Source of the DNA: Nymphalis io
Taxonomy: Eukaryota > Arthropoda > Insecta > Lepidoptera > Nymphalidae
Direction: 5' to 3'
Assembly: GCF_905147045.1 (NCBI RefSeq)
Contig: NC_065910.1
Location: 6,386,001 to 6,450,000 of the forward strand
DNA length: 64,000 bases
Part shown: piece by piece, positions 47,089 to 59,000 of the stretch
Numbering within the stretch: position 1 is the first letter of the stretch
Layout of the letters: each line of letters opens with the position of its first letter
Program-made: the position numbers and the translations under genes
Notes under the pieces: model-generated
The model's input: only the letters and a program-made list of their open reading frames with translations
What the model was told of the DNA's origin: nothing
Database searches by the model: none

Positions 47089-47530
47089 TGATGACACAGT
47101 GATCTTAACCGAAGAAAGTTGGTTCAAACTCAGGTAACTTTTTTTATTGGTGGTAGAGCTTTGTGCAAGCTTGACTAGGTAGGTACCACCCACTCATCAG
47201 ATATTCTACCGCAAAACAGTATAATAATAATAATAATACTTGGTATTGATGTGTTCCAGTTTGAAGGATGAGTGAGCCAGTGTAATTACATGCACAAGGG
47301 ACATAACATCTTAGTTCCTAAGGTTGGTCGCGCATAGGCAATGTAGGGGATGGTTAACATATTTTACAATGCCTATGTCTATGAGCGTTGGCGACCACTT
47401 ATCATTAGGTGGCTCCATATGCTCGTCTACCTATCTATAATATATATGTAAAAAAAAGGTTAGCACCATTGATACATGTGCGTAATTTCCGCAATCTTCA
47501 GTTAGAATTTACGTCTCTAGCCAGTGGGAC
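47089..47530 (+). repeat. Old SINE A split by a SINE-like B
   Basis: The A head is at 47089-47137 (GATCTTAACCGAAGAAAGTT, GGTTCAAACTC) and resumes at 47459 as GTTAGCACCATTGATACATG. A B copy sits between. Confidence 0.65.
47148..47458 (+). mobile_element. SINE-like family B nested in an old SINE A
   Basis: A full-length B with an internal (TAA)n run at 47221-47239, in place of part of the CAGCAGTACTTGG segment. Its flanks are family A sequence. Confidence 0.85.
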
Positions 47531-47967
47531 ATGTAAGAACACAAAAGAAATCAACCCAAATTGATATCCTCCATGTTTTTGTAGTCGGGACGATGAGGAT
47601 TGTAATCAAAATCATTCACCTCGACAGCAAAAGTCCTTTGCTCAAAAAATATAAGAATAACATAAAAATTACTTAAGGTTTAAACCTTCGTTTCCTTTTT
47701 AAGGAAAAGACTTAGAGCTCTCTAAAAATAATAATTGTTAACTAAATAAAAATGTACGAATCGAATAAATTTGATAAACCGAGTATGAAAAGTAGCGGCG
47801 TGATATGACACTAACGTCCAATGCTTAAAATAATTTTCCAATTAAGTTTTTCAGTCACTGGCGTGAAATTTTTAATTTTATTTCATTTATAAACTCAGAA
47901 CCGATCGTGGCAGCTATTTTTCTTACGTATTTATAAATATAAAGAAAGAAAATGTACCAATCAACGA
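47531..47967. other. Non-coding
   Basis: AT-rich, nothing supported. Confidence 0.4.
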
Positions 47968-47979
47968 TATCAAATCAAA

Positions 47980-50030
47980 TCAACAGCCAATCGTTGTCCA
48001 CTGCTGAACATAGGCCTCTCCCAAGGTGCGCCAAAGCTCCCTGTCCTCCGCCTTCCGCATCCAGTTGGTGCCCGCCACCTTCTTAAGGTCGTCGGTCCAC
48101 CTGGCTGGAGGGCGCCCTACGCTGCGCTTGCCGATTCGCGGTCTCCACTCTAGGACTCGTCTGCTCCAACGGCCATCGGTCCTACGACATACGTGACCAG
48201 CCCACTGCCACTTCAGCCTGTTAATTTTGCAAGCTATGTCGGTGACTCCGGTTCTTTTCCGGTTAATCTCATTTCTGATCTTATCCTTCAAAGATACTCC
48301 GAGCATAGCTCGCTCCATAGCACGCTGAGCGACTTTGAATTTGTGGACTAGTCCCGCAGTTAGTGTCCACGTTTCGGCACCGTATGTCATAGCAGGTAAG
48401 ACGCATTAAGTAAGACTTTAAGACTTTAAGACAGTAAGACTTTCGTCTTCAAACTGTTGAGTATGTGAATAATATATAATATTATTGATAATTATTTGAG
48501 GATAATTACTGAGCACAATAAAAGACGTCCGTTCGGTTAATCGTTTAATTGAGAGAGACCACCATACATAGGTTTACAATTACCCACAGTTAAAAGTAAT
48601 ATTATAAAACTACCCCATACATTACACAAACATTGCGGTATATTGGAGGACTTGACGAAGGTTGCCAAATGCTGCCCATCCCAAGCGAATTCTTCGATCG
48701 GCTTCCTTCTCGAAGTTGTTCCTAATGACTTGTATTATCTGTCCTAGGTAGGTATATTCACTAACAACTTCGAGAGGTTTCCCCTCGACGTATATCGGTC
48801 CCGGTACGACATGCCTATTGAACATGACCTTGGTCTTGTCCAAGTTTATACCGAGACCGACACGCCGGGAAGACTCGCCTAGGCTACGCAGCATTTCGGT
48901 GAGTTGTTCCAGCGACTCTGCTATGATGACGATATCTTCGGCATATCGAAGGTGTGAGATGTACTCGCCGTTTACATTGACTCCATACTCAGTCTAATCC
49001 AGCGTCTTGAAAACGTCTTCCAACGCGTTGGTGAACAGTTTCGGGGATATTACATCCCCCTGTCTCACCTCTCTGCGCAGTTGGATCGCCTTCGTCTTAC
49101 AGTCCTGGATGTGGACAGTCATTGTAGCGGCGTTGTACAGACATCTCAGTACCTCGATATATCTCCAGTCGATATGACATCTCTGCAATGAGTCGAGCAC
49201 TGCCCAGGTTTCGATGGAGTCGAAGGTTTTCTCGTAGTCCACAAATGCCATACACAGCGGCTGATTGTACTCTTCTGTCTTCTGCACAATCTGCCGAACA
49301 GTATGGATGTGGTCCACGGTGCTGTAGCCTGATCGAAAGCCGGCTTGCTCTGGGGGCTGGAACTCGTCAAGTCGTCTGGCGAGACGGTTCGTGACGACTC
49401 TTGAGAACAGCTTATACACGTGACTCAGGAGGGAGATTGGTCTGTAGTTTTTCAAGAGGGTTTTATCACCTTTCTAGAAAAACAGTACCACCTCACTCCC
49501 GCTCCACGTTTCCGGGGTCTTGCCATGTTGGATGACGAAATTAAAGAGGCTTGCTAGCTATTTCAGGACCGGAGTCCCGCCTGCCTTAAGCAACTGTGTT
49601 GTGATTCCGTCATCTCCCGGGGCTTTGTTGTTTTTAAGCTGTTCTAGAGCCGCCCTAATCTCGCCTTGGTCAACGAACAGGAGCTCCTCGGAGAAATGGC
49701 GCATAAGAGGGGCACGCTGGTCATCAATACTGATGATATAATTCCCACGGGTTTATTCGATCTTGAAGAGAACAACTGCCCATAAAACCTCTCTACTTCT
49801 CCGACAATCTCAGGCCTAGAGGTAACGACCCCAACATTTTCAGTTTTAAGTTTTGTCAGACGCGGCCTCCCAAACTTGCGAGCGAACACTTTCGATCCCC
49901 AATTTAGCTCAATCACAGCCTTGATGGCACGGGTATTGGAGCGTCGGAGATCGCGTCGCGTCAGCGTTTTTATTGTTCGATTTAAGGCCTTATCTGACAA
50001 AAACGATGGTAGTTCTCGTCGTTTTCTCAT
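47980..50030 (-). pseudogene. RTE reverse transcriptase, degraded
   Basis: From 50030: R-P-E-I-V-G-E-V-E-R-F-Y, then N-N-K-A-P-G-D-D-G-I-T with stops near 49560 and 49475, the core N-Y-R-P-I-S-L-L-S-H, Q-A-G-F-R-S-G-Y-S-T, F-V-D-Y-E-K-T-F-D, R-Q-G-D-V-I-S-P, and H-L-R-Y-A-E-D. The third motif reads Y-A-E-D where Y-A-D-D is normal, so a catalytic aspartate is lost. An in-frame TAG lies near 48994, and a frame change lies between 49644 and 49455. The C-terminus at 48390-47980 has Y-G-A-E-T-W and H-V-C-R-R-T-D. Confidence 0.85.
48402..48617. mobile_element. Insertion of unknown type in the RTE element
   Basis: About 216 AT-rich bases separate F-G-N-L-R-Q-V-L-Q from T-Y-G-A-E-T-W, which are near neighbours in RTE proteins. 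It contains repeated AAGACTTT units and an AATAAAAG signal. TGTTGAG near 48457 to CCCACA near 48589 could be ends of a solo long terminal repeat, but no target-site duplication was seen. Confidence 0.45.
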
Positions 50031-50085
50031 GAGCTCGAGTGTCTCAGCAGAGAGTTTTGGTGCGTTGTCTCTTCTCTGTCTTCTA

Positions 50086-50113
50086 TCTTCCTGAACGACT
50101 TCGTTCAGGAAGA
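50086..50113. repeat. 13-bp perfect inverted repeat with 2-base loop
   Basis: TCTTCCTGAACGA and TCGTTCAGGAAGA flank CT at 50099-50100, exactly at the 5' edge of the RTE element. Confidence 0.9.
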
Positions 50114-52904
50114 CATCATAATGGAGCTAATTTAAAAACAATGTGCGCAAAAACACCTGTGAACAAAAGAAAAAGAAAGATAACACATGACGAGAAAGAT
50201 ATCAGATGCGGGAATAACGAATTTTACGTGTCTTCCAAGGCAAGTGGACTGCAATCTTTAAGACTCCGGGCTGTTACCGAATGTATAGAAAACCCCAATG
50301 TAATCGCAATCTGCCTGAACCGGGAACCTCATAATCTGTAGTCGTACAAGCTAGCCACTAAACGAAAAAAAATGTAAACAATTTGGGGAAATACAATAAA
50401 GATAGATTATGTTTAAAATGTTTCATGAAATATCTGATGAATTTTACCACAAAGGTTAGAAGCGTTCTGAATTTATGACAATAAAATCTGAAATATTTTC
50501 TCGTTGTGGATGTATATAAGGAAATATTTTTTGAAATAACAATACGATTTTTTAAAAAATTTCTGCTACGATTGTTTATTTAGATAAATTTAAATTGTAT
50601 ATAAGTTTTTAATAATAAACTTAAATTGTATATAAGTTTGATAAGATTGTAGATAAGTTTTTAAAAATCCATGAAGATAATGTATGCTTATCAATTTAGT
50701 TACTTATACATGCACGACTTCGCATGAGCTCAAATTAATGTTATAATAAAAAAAAATTGAAATAATTATATGCAAAAAATTTATTAATTACTAATAAGAT
50801 CTTTATGCTTTTGCTGTGCTAATTAAACACCATTTGCATGACACTTATTTTCTTATGAATTTTACAAATGTTATATGTTGCCAGACATACTGATTCAAAT
50901 TGAATCATAAGATATATATTTACATCACATTAATTACACTGTGTTTTATCAGTGTTAATGTTCATGTCGAAAAAAGATTGTTATCAGCCAAGATAGGCTA
51001 GTTGTAGAACACATGAATTTTAACCGAAAAAGTAAAATTTGGGATCAAACTCATGTGCTTAATTTGTTTACGTTCCATCTCATACTTGGCGGGAAGTAAA
51101 ACAATGAAAATCTGTACCTGTGTATGCCTAAGTCCAGGTGTGGGACTGTTGCTTAATCAGCTGTAATCAATATGCACAAGAATGTTTGCCAAATAAAAAC
51201 GAAAAAAATATTAATGAAATTCCTCTGATATTTATCATCATAAAGACTACTACAAGAATATATATATATTCAGGTACTGATTTTCTCTATTCAGCCAACA
51301 ATATTAAATAAAGTTTTATATAATCTGCGTCAAATGTTTCGATGTCAATTTATCTCTTGTCAACAATAACAACAATTATATTTGTTTTTTAACCTATTTA
51401 GATATTACGAAGAATTAGAATCAGTTTACGAAATTGCCGTGTCAAGTTTGATTAGATAAGTTATAAAGGTGGTAGTTACCTAGAATATAGAGGTTGTTAC
51501 AGATTAGATCAAAGGTAAGCATCGAAAGTTTCGGGTACCTAGGTTGTTGGCGAGGATTCTAGATTATATATCGGTAAGACTGAATTATAAATTTCAATAT
51601 TAGAGAAGATTATTATCGAAAGGTTGCATAAGGGATTCGAATTTACGACAACTATTAATTTAAACGAATAGGAAATTAAAGTGAATCGTGAACGGAACGG
51701 AATTACTAATTGTTTAGCGAATGATTAGATAAAAAGTGTGTCTTCTTTTTTCGAATGGATAACCAATAATGATAGAAAAAGCGATATCAGTGTTTAAAAA
51801 AAGCCGCTAAATATATAAATAAAGCTGCAACATATATTTGAATGTTCTAAAAATAAAAATTTAAGGTATAATAACTTAAAACGTACTTTTAGCTATAGAA
51901 AAAACTTTCTTAAATTATTATGGGATTAGTTCGATTTAATTAAATATTCAAATAGTGTACAAGTAGTAAGATGAAATAGTTTATAACTTTATCCAGTACC
52001 AAGCGTTTGGGAAATATTGTGTTTGATAAAGATTTGATCCCCAATCATAATATTAAGACTCATGTCAAAATGCGAAGTGCCGTTTTCATGAAAATAAAAA
52101 GTAAGTAAAATTCGTAATAATGTAAAATATACAATTAAAATTACCAACTATTTAAAATGCAATAATATATAACTTACATTCAAAATCATTTATTTTTTTA
52201 AAGTAAAAACTACTAAACTAACTATTAACATCAAAACACATACTGTTTTTGAACAAAGAAATCGTTTCCCTGATTTATCAATAATTAAAATACAGATCGC
52301 ACATATTTTTCTTGACAAATATAAAAAAAAAGTTAGACAAATCTTTCATACAATATACAAACTATAGGTATATCTGTTATAGTTTTGTCAGTGTTTCTGA
52401 AAAGCGCTGAGGCCTTAATTTTTTCCGGACTACTTTGATATGGTAATGATGATTGTGCCTTGTACGGCTACAAATTCTGCAGTCAAATTGTTTGAGAATC
52501 AAATCTCGGGCCCGCCTAACACAGTTAATAGGATTTTGTAGTTGGAAAATTGTGCGTATTTCTCGGAAAGCACATAGATCTATTGATCCTACGATTGATA
52601 TCTTTGCGATCGTATCCGATTGCTATCAGATAACTAAAGAGGTTATAGAGTACGCGTGTGTTTCGTAAGCATAAGCTTTAGAATTATAGCATTCCCTCAG
52701 CCATTAGCTAGTTTCCGTTAAGTATATAAAAAATGCTAGCGCACAGCACTTTTTTTTGGTAGCAGATGTTAAAAATCCTTTGTCTTTTTCTATATCTCTC
52801 GGCACGTGTATAATAAACAAACAATTAAACCAACTCAATTTCTCATTATACAAGTTGAAATGAATAGGTCTGTTTTAAGAAGCTTTGTCGCTTTTCAGTG
52901 AATC
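50114..52904. other. Gene-free region upstream of the GNAT gene
   Basis: It should include the GNAT promoter. Old repeat traces: SINE E-like at 50225-50380 (minus) and about 52450-52690, and a degraded SINE A at about 50990-51180. Near 52808 TATAATAA could be a TATA box and TTTTCAG at 52891-52897 a 5' untranslated acceptor; both are weak. No coding exon found. Confidence 0.45.
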
Positions 52905-53075
52905 ATGGCAAAAAGTGCAGAAGCAGAAATTGAGAAGATGAAGTTATTGGAGGAGAGAATTAAAGCGCCGTCTATTTGGGGCCGAGTGCCCTGCGGAGTA
53001 CGCTTTGAAGACCTGCAGGAAAAACGTTACGACGATGCAGTGAGGTTGTTAAAGAATCATTATTTACCTGAGGAG
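52905..53075 (+). CDS. GNAT acetyltransferase, exon 1
   Basis: ATG at 52905 sits in a good context (A at -3, G at +4). The 57 codons end N-H-Y-L-P-E-E before a donor GAG|GTAAAT. The stretch G-V-R-F-E-D-L-Q-E-K-R-Y-D-D resembles the N-terminal strand and helix of insect GNAT proteins. A TTTTCAG ends seven bases before the ATG and could be the acceptor of a non-coding first intron. Confidence 0.87.
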
Positions 53076-56000
53076 GTAAATATTTTTGATATAAAGATTA
53101 AATATATTTTATTTCTAATAATTGGAGTAGTCTTGTTAATAAAATGAACTGCCTCGTTGGTCTGAAGACCAGTATCTAACTTATGAAGTCGCATATTTCA
53201 AGTTCCTCGACCAGCACCGGTAGCTAGTTAGCTAGCTAGCCAGTTAGCTAGCTGGCTGGTCCATGAAATTTGTCGCCTTCTAAATGTGGTCAGGAGAAAA
53301 AAATTACGCAGCCAAATTTGCAAATGAGCCAACCTTATGGTATGTTGTCCGCACATTGGAACTAGAAAGAAAAGGAATGGAGGTTATTCCTTCACGCTGC
53401 TACAATCCGGATCAGTGGATACATTAATCCAGACGATTGATTTATGTATGGTAAATTTTTATTCGATACATGTTGTTTTATCTCATGAAGTTTAACGTCA
53501 CCACCAAGCACATGATTAATCATAAACAAAAGTTAAGCACGTGAAAAATCAGCTTGCGCTGATTTAAACCTCCAATTGTCGGTTACGGTTCACGTGGTTC
53601 TAGCCAATGGGCAATCTCGTCTCTCAAACTCGTATTGTACTATTTGAAATAAAATCCATAAAATAATGAAAAGCAATCAATGAAACGCTGCGGGAATTTT
53701 CCAAATGTTTAATTAAATAACTGTCGGAAAAAGAGCGACCGTTCGTAGCTTTATCTAAATTTATTTAATTAAAGATTTTAAAGGGGAGATGAAAAACAAT
53801 CTTACTAAAGGTTTAGTAGGTTAGTCAAGCCGAAGTGGCCCAGTGTCTAGAATACGAGAATTTAAACCGTAGGAAGCTTTATGTGTCATATGAATTTCTA
53901 GCACATGTGTGTTAGACTTACCACAAACCCGCATTATTTATTCGATACATCTCTCGCACCTCCTATACTTTATACCTTGATGGTACGTTGTCAGAAAGCC
54001 TTCACGCACGTTCGAACAACATACAAAGTTTCAGCTTAATCGATTTAACGATGCGTGAACGCCTTCACCAAGAATACAAATAAAATTGTTTTTATTACTT
54101 CGCAATATATGTATAATAAGACTAATTATCCATTGCGGTTTCACTCGCGGTATACGTTTCCATACTTATGGTATACGGTACACTGAATCGAAGCGTGATG
54201 TTGTTAGATCTTAATAAATAATTTGACGAACGTAAAAATTTTAAAGCATTGTCAAATAATACCCATACAGTACAAAGTTATGTATCATATTTTGAAAGAA
54301 CAATTCGTCAATACAGATTTTCAGAATAACTTCCCGCCTAATATAAAAACCCGTTGGGTGACACAAGAATAAATAGGAATTGTTTCAAGTACCAATAAAT
54401 ACGGACAGCGTACCATATATTACATGATTCCTCGCTTAATAAATAACTTAGATAACAGAACAAGACAAGAAATAAGTAATACGAATATTAAGTTTAAGTT
54501 AAAGATGTATTATTTAAAACAATTATAGAGTATGTTGTATGTAAACCTATAGACGGAAAGGCACTCAAGATAAACGTTCGTGGTTTTTGTAGTGCCATAA
54601 CTTAATTGTTATTTGCTTGATTATATTGTTAAATAAATAAAAAAATGGTCTGTAAAACGCAAAAATATCTAAATGATTCAATTGGTTTTGATAGGTCTTG
54701 AGATTTGCGCGTTCAGAACTACCAGAATTGTAAAGTGTATTTTGATTCTTACATTTCCTCGAAGATAGATGATTCCGAGATTATACCTGTAAGATGAATA
54801 CATAGATAATATGCAGTTTGCCTATTCATAGATCAGGAAAGCCATCATGACAATGATTAGTCCTAATTTCGCATTCCACGTCGACGTAACTGCCTCATTA
54901 TTAGACGTCGTATTACACACATGATCGAAATGTAGAATATGCATGCAGCGACGTAAAATTAACGACATATACATATTTATGAATAGAATAATTTATGATA
55001 CGTTTTTTGAATACTGAATTTCTCTAGTTTAGTTTTTAATACGAATTAAATACATTTTTGATTTTATTGTTGAGAATGTGTTAAAGTAAACAACCTGTAA
55101 ACGCCCCACCACTGGGCAAAAGCCTCCTTTCCTTTTTAAGAGGAAGATTTGGAGTTCACTCCGCGCTAATATCAATGGTGGAAGAATATTTATTATGAAA
55201 AAATGTCAATAATTAATTAAAGATATTTATAAATTAAAGATTTCTTCCAGCCATCCTAGAGTGAGTAATAATGAGTTTGTACCTTTACGGATATAGTTAC
55301 ACTCAAAAAGATTAAGTATTGTATACATATTTACACATATATACATAATATATAATATATTCTGCTCATAACGAAAAAAGTTTAATTAGTTTAAAAGTAT
55401 GAACGTCGCGTATTTAAATGAGTAGTATCTTGCGATGTTATATAGATTTGTTGTGAATTGTAATTTATTTACACGTTTAAATACATTTATAAAGAAACTC
55501 GCTTCAGAATCGGTTTGGGCTTGACAAAATCCTTAATATTACATTTCAAACACTCCAGAAATCTTTGCAATTTTTTAATAAACCTTTACAAAATCCAATA
55601 TAGTTTATCAATTCGCCAAATATATTTCGTCTTTTTAATTAAATTATTTTCAGGGATATCGTTCAATGAAAAATACGTTTTCAAATTGAGGTTATTCTAT
55701 TGTCAACGTTCCTTTTGTTAAATCGTCGAATAAAGGATTTCCTCGACACGGATGAATTAAAACTTAATTGACTTTTTGACATAGTAATTTATTCATTATT
55801 GCGAAGGGCAGACGATTTATTTTAGCGTGTTTCCTTTGAAACTCATTTATTATAAACCATATATGACCGTGCTAGTTCTTTACAGAATCCGCTTATATTG
55901 TCGAAAGTCAAAAATAATTGTAATAATGTTTCATTGCGTGCGGTACGTTCAGGCTAAGTTAAAAAATAATTCGTTTTATTTCGAATTGAGGTGATCGAGG

Positions 56001-59000
56001 CAGGCGAACAAGAGGCGGAGAAGAAGCTAATGGGCCTCCTGATAGTAAGTGGTCACCCTCGCCCATAGACATTGGCATAAGAAATGGTAACCATCGCTTC
56101 CATCGCCAATGCACCATCAACCGTGGGAACTATGTTATATCCCTTGTGCCTGTAATTACACCGGCTCACTCCTTCAAATTCCTTCAAACCGGAACACAAC
56201 AACACAAAGTACTGCTGTTTTGCGGTAAAATATCTGATGAGTGGGTGTCACCTACCCAGATGAGCTTCCACAAAGCCCTACCACCAGTAATATAATGTAT
56301 AAATCAAAAACATACTGTATCAAATATATATATTTATATTCTATATATGTATACGGATATAGGTACATTCAAAAAGATTAAGATATAAATGTGCTGCTCA
56401 TAACGAAAAAAGATTAATTAGATTAAACGTATGAACGCACTTGTAGCATTTTATGTACGGCCATAAACATTGGCGCCGTAAGAAATAATAACTATCCTTA
56501 CATCGACAATGTGCCACCAATCTTGGGAACTAAGATTTTATGTCACTTGTGTCTGTAGCTCACTTACACTTTACACCGGAACACAGGAATACTAAGAATT
56601 GCTATTTATTTAATATCTGATGCGTTTGTGGTAACAAAAGCATACCATCATAGGTAAACTTTCACTGCTAAAAATAAAGTCGGGTAATTTGTTATACATT
56701 TGCAAAAAATATATATTGTTTGATATAACAGTATATATTTTTTTGCAGTTAATTAAATTTACTATTACCGTGAGCAGTGTCGACTATAAAGTTGTAGCTA
56801 GTCAGTTATTCAGCTGCCATTGAAAGGACATGTATATATGTGTGAACGTAAACATCGAAATTTTGTTATGCTATTTGCTATTTTAATATTGATTAAGAAA
56901 CCTTTTTTTCGGCTTCTGGGTAGACTGGCTTATGTGAGATATTCTACTAAAACTTCTATAATGCCTATCTTTGATAATGATTGGAGGCGTCGCAAAATCC
57001 TTTTAATGTATGCTGTCAAGTCTTCAAGACAATATTGGAACAGTCGCTGGTCACATATTCGCGCACAATGTTACATAAGTATTCGCCAAAAGTACCATCG
57101 CTTGTCTCATCCATACATCATAGGCTGATCACGACGGATGGCTTCGATGACGCTTCTCACCTGGCTTGGCGTTTGAAGTTCCCATTACCTAATAAACTAG
57201 CTAGAAGAAAACGGGGCAGTCAACTCTCCACCTCGTCACCTAATAGTAACCCAAATAGAAAGTTCTGAAGTGTTTCGTGTTGCTTTCGTGATGTCTGACC
57301 TGCTTTTCTTGCGGTTCAGCATTTATTAAATCGATGTGATCGCTTTGAAAATTCTTTGAAATACTTACAAATATTATCTATGTAGTTTTCGGATTTATGG
57401 ATGGATTATGGAAATGGCCCAGTGATTAGATCAAGGAAATCTTAACCGAATATTGCCGAATATTTTCATTTATATCTTGCACGAATTTTCATGCGCTCAA
57501 AATTTTTTTTAAGTCAGTATTTCTGTTCAGTTTTATTTTTAGTAGAATGGACCCGCTAAACCTGTGGTAATTTCAATTTAAATTTCATCATGTAAAATGA
57601 TTTTTATGCTGTTTCTTAAGAGGAATAAATTTTCATGGAAAATATTTACGAATAATGTCTTAGATACACATTATGGAAGTGACGTTATCCTGGGGACCTT
57701 TACATCTCTTAACTTGGCAGTAATAAAACCTTTTAAATATTATTTAAACATGTATAAAACTTAAGTTCTTCAGTACAGTTTGGATATAACGGGCACTCAG
57801 TGGTTCATATTTTCTAGACTTTGTACTTAGCAGGAGGTTTTAAGATAATTCTGTTGTTTAGTATTCAAGTACTATTACTAGACTCAATTTAAGAAAATAT
57901 ATGTCGTCCTTGGCGTCACATTTAGTGCGTGAACAAGTATGAAGTTACATCAACGTAGGGAAATTAAGATGCTGCGGCGTAAATACTTATCTCATCTCAT
58001 TGTTTGGATAAAACGTCACAAAACTGGAAACGGGCAACTAGCACATAACAATACTGGAATAAGCAATAATTGTCAAAGAAATAGTAACATAACCAAATAA
58101 TAAAAAACAAAATTTTGTTCATTTGGGTATATACAAACAATTCCGTGAAGGTGTGCGTAGACGTGAAGTTTCCTCCTTATACAATCCGATAGTATAAATT
58201 TAATGCAGATTAAGAAATGTCTCACAAGTGGAATACCGATCTAACAACCGTTCCAAAAAATCCATGAAAATAACGTATTATAGGCAACACTTACTTACTT
58301 AAACACTTACTTTTTACTGGTGGTAGGGCTTTGTGCAAGCTCGTCTGGGTAGGTACCACCCACTCATCAGATATTCTAATAATACTTGATATTGTTGTGT
58401 TCCGGTTTGAAGGGTGAGTGAGCCAGTGTAATTACAGGCACAAGGGACATAAAATCTTAGTTCCCAAGGTTGGTGGCGCATTGGATATGTAAGCGATGGT
58501 TGACATTTCTTACAATGCCAATGTCTAAGAGCGTTGGTGACCACTTACCATCAGGTGGCCCATATGCTCGTCCGCCTTCCTTTTCTATATAAAAAAAAAA
58601 AAAAAAACACCCGCGATTTGAACTTTCACCGCTTTATTCGCTAGCCACTAACCAACGAGGCAGAACTAAGCGATAATAAATAATCTTAATTTATAATGAC
58701 GTCACAGTTGTTGCTTATACGTAATTAATATAAAAATTTTTTTTTAGCTAACATACAGGTCTCTGAAAATATCCGATGATAAAGAGGGGGTGGACGAGTT
58801 CGTCCACAATGTCAGGATCTGGATGAAGGATAAAATGTCAATAGCTGCTGTTAAGGAAGGCACTGACAAACTTGTTGGAGTACTCATTATGAGAATACAG
58901 GAGAAAAGTATGTTAATATTACTGTTATTAATTTTATTATTAAGCTTAATTTGGAATCAAATTAACGTGTGTGTGAAAAATGTTAAATAAAAAAGCATTT

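Larger units (their letters stand above)
47968..50113 (-). mobile_element. RTE-type LINE, 5'-truncated, interrupted
   Basis: The 3' tail is TTGATT-type (AATCAAATCAAATC here). The coding part runs to about 50100, where a 13-bp inverted repeat marks the 5' edge. About 216 bases (48402-48617) of unrelated AT-rich sequence interrupt the element between the palm-side and C-terminal parts. The 3' end is shared with 31038-31222. Confidence 0.85.
53076..58747 (+). other. GNAT intron 1, repeat-rich
   Basis: The intron holds degraded SINE A pieces at about 53500-53622 (minus), 53820-53950, 55090-55190 (minus) and 57408-57500, SINE-like B copies at 55998, 56455 and 58317, and a CCGCG-repeat fragment at about 54000-54170. 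A SINE E head-like piece lies at 53150-53225 and another at 58610-58665 (minus). Confidence 0.6.

Noticed and set aside
49188..49394. Plus-strand frames over the RTE element (also 49520, 49876)
   Set aside because: They are antisense to the RTE reverse transcriptase, whose motifs are on the minus strand.
58759..58907. Alternative start of GNAT exon 2 at ACATACAG|GTCTCT
   Set aside because: In the required phase it gives a TGA after six codons. The T-run plus AG at 58746-58747 keeps the frame open.
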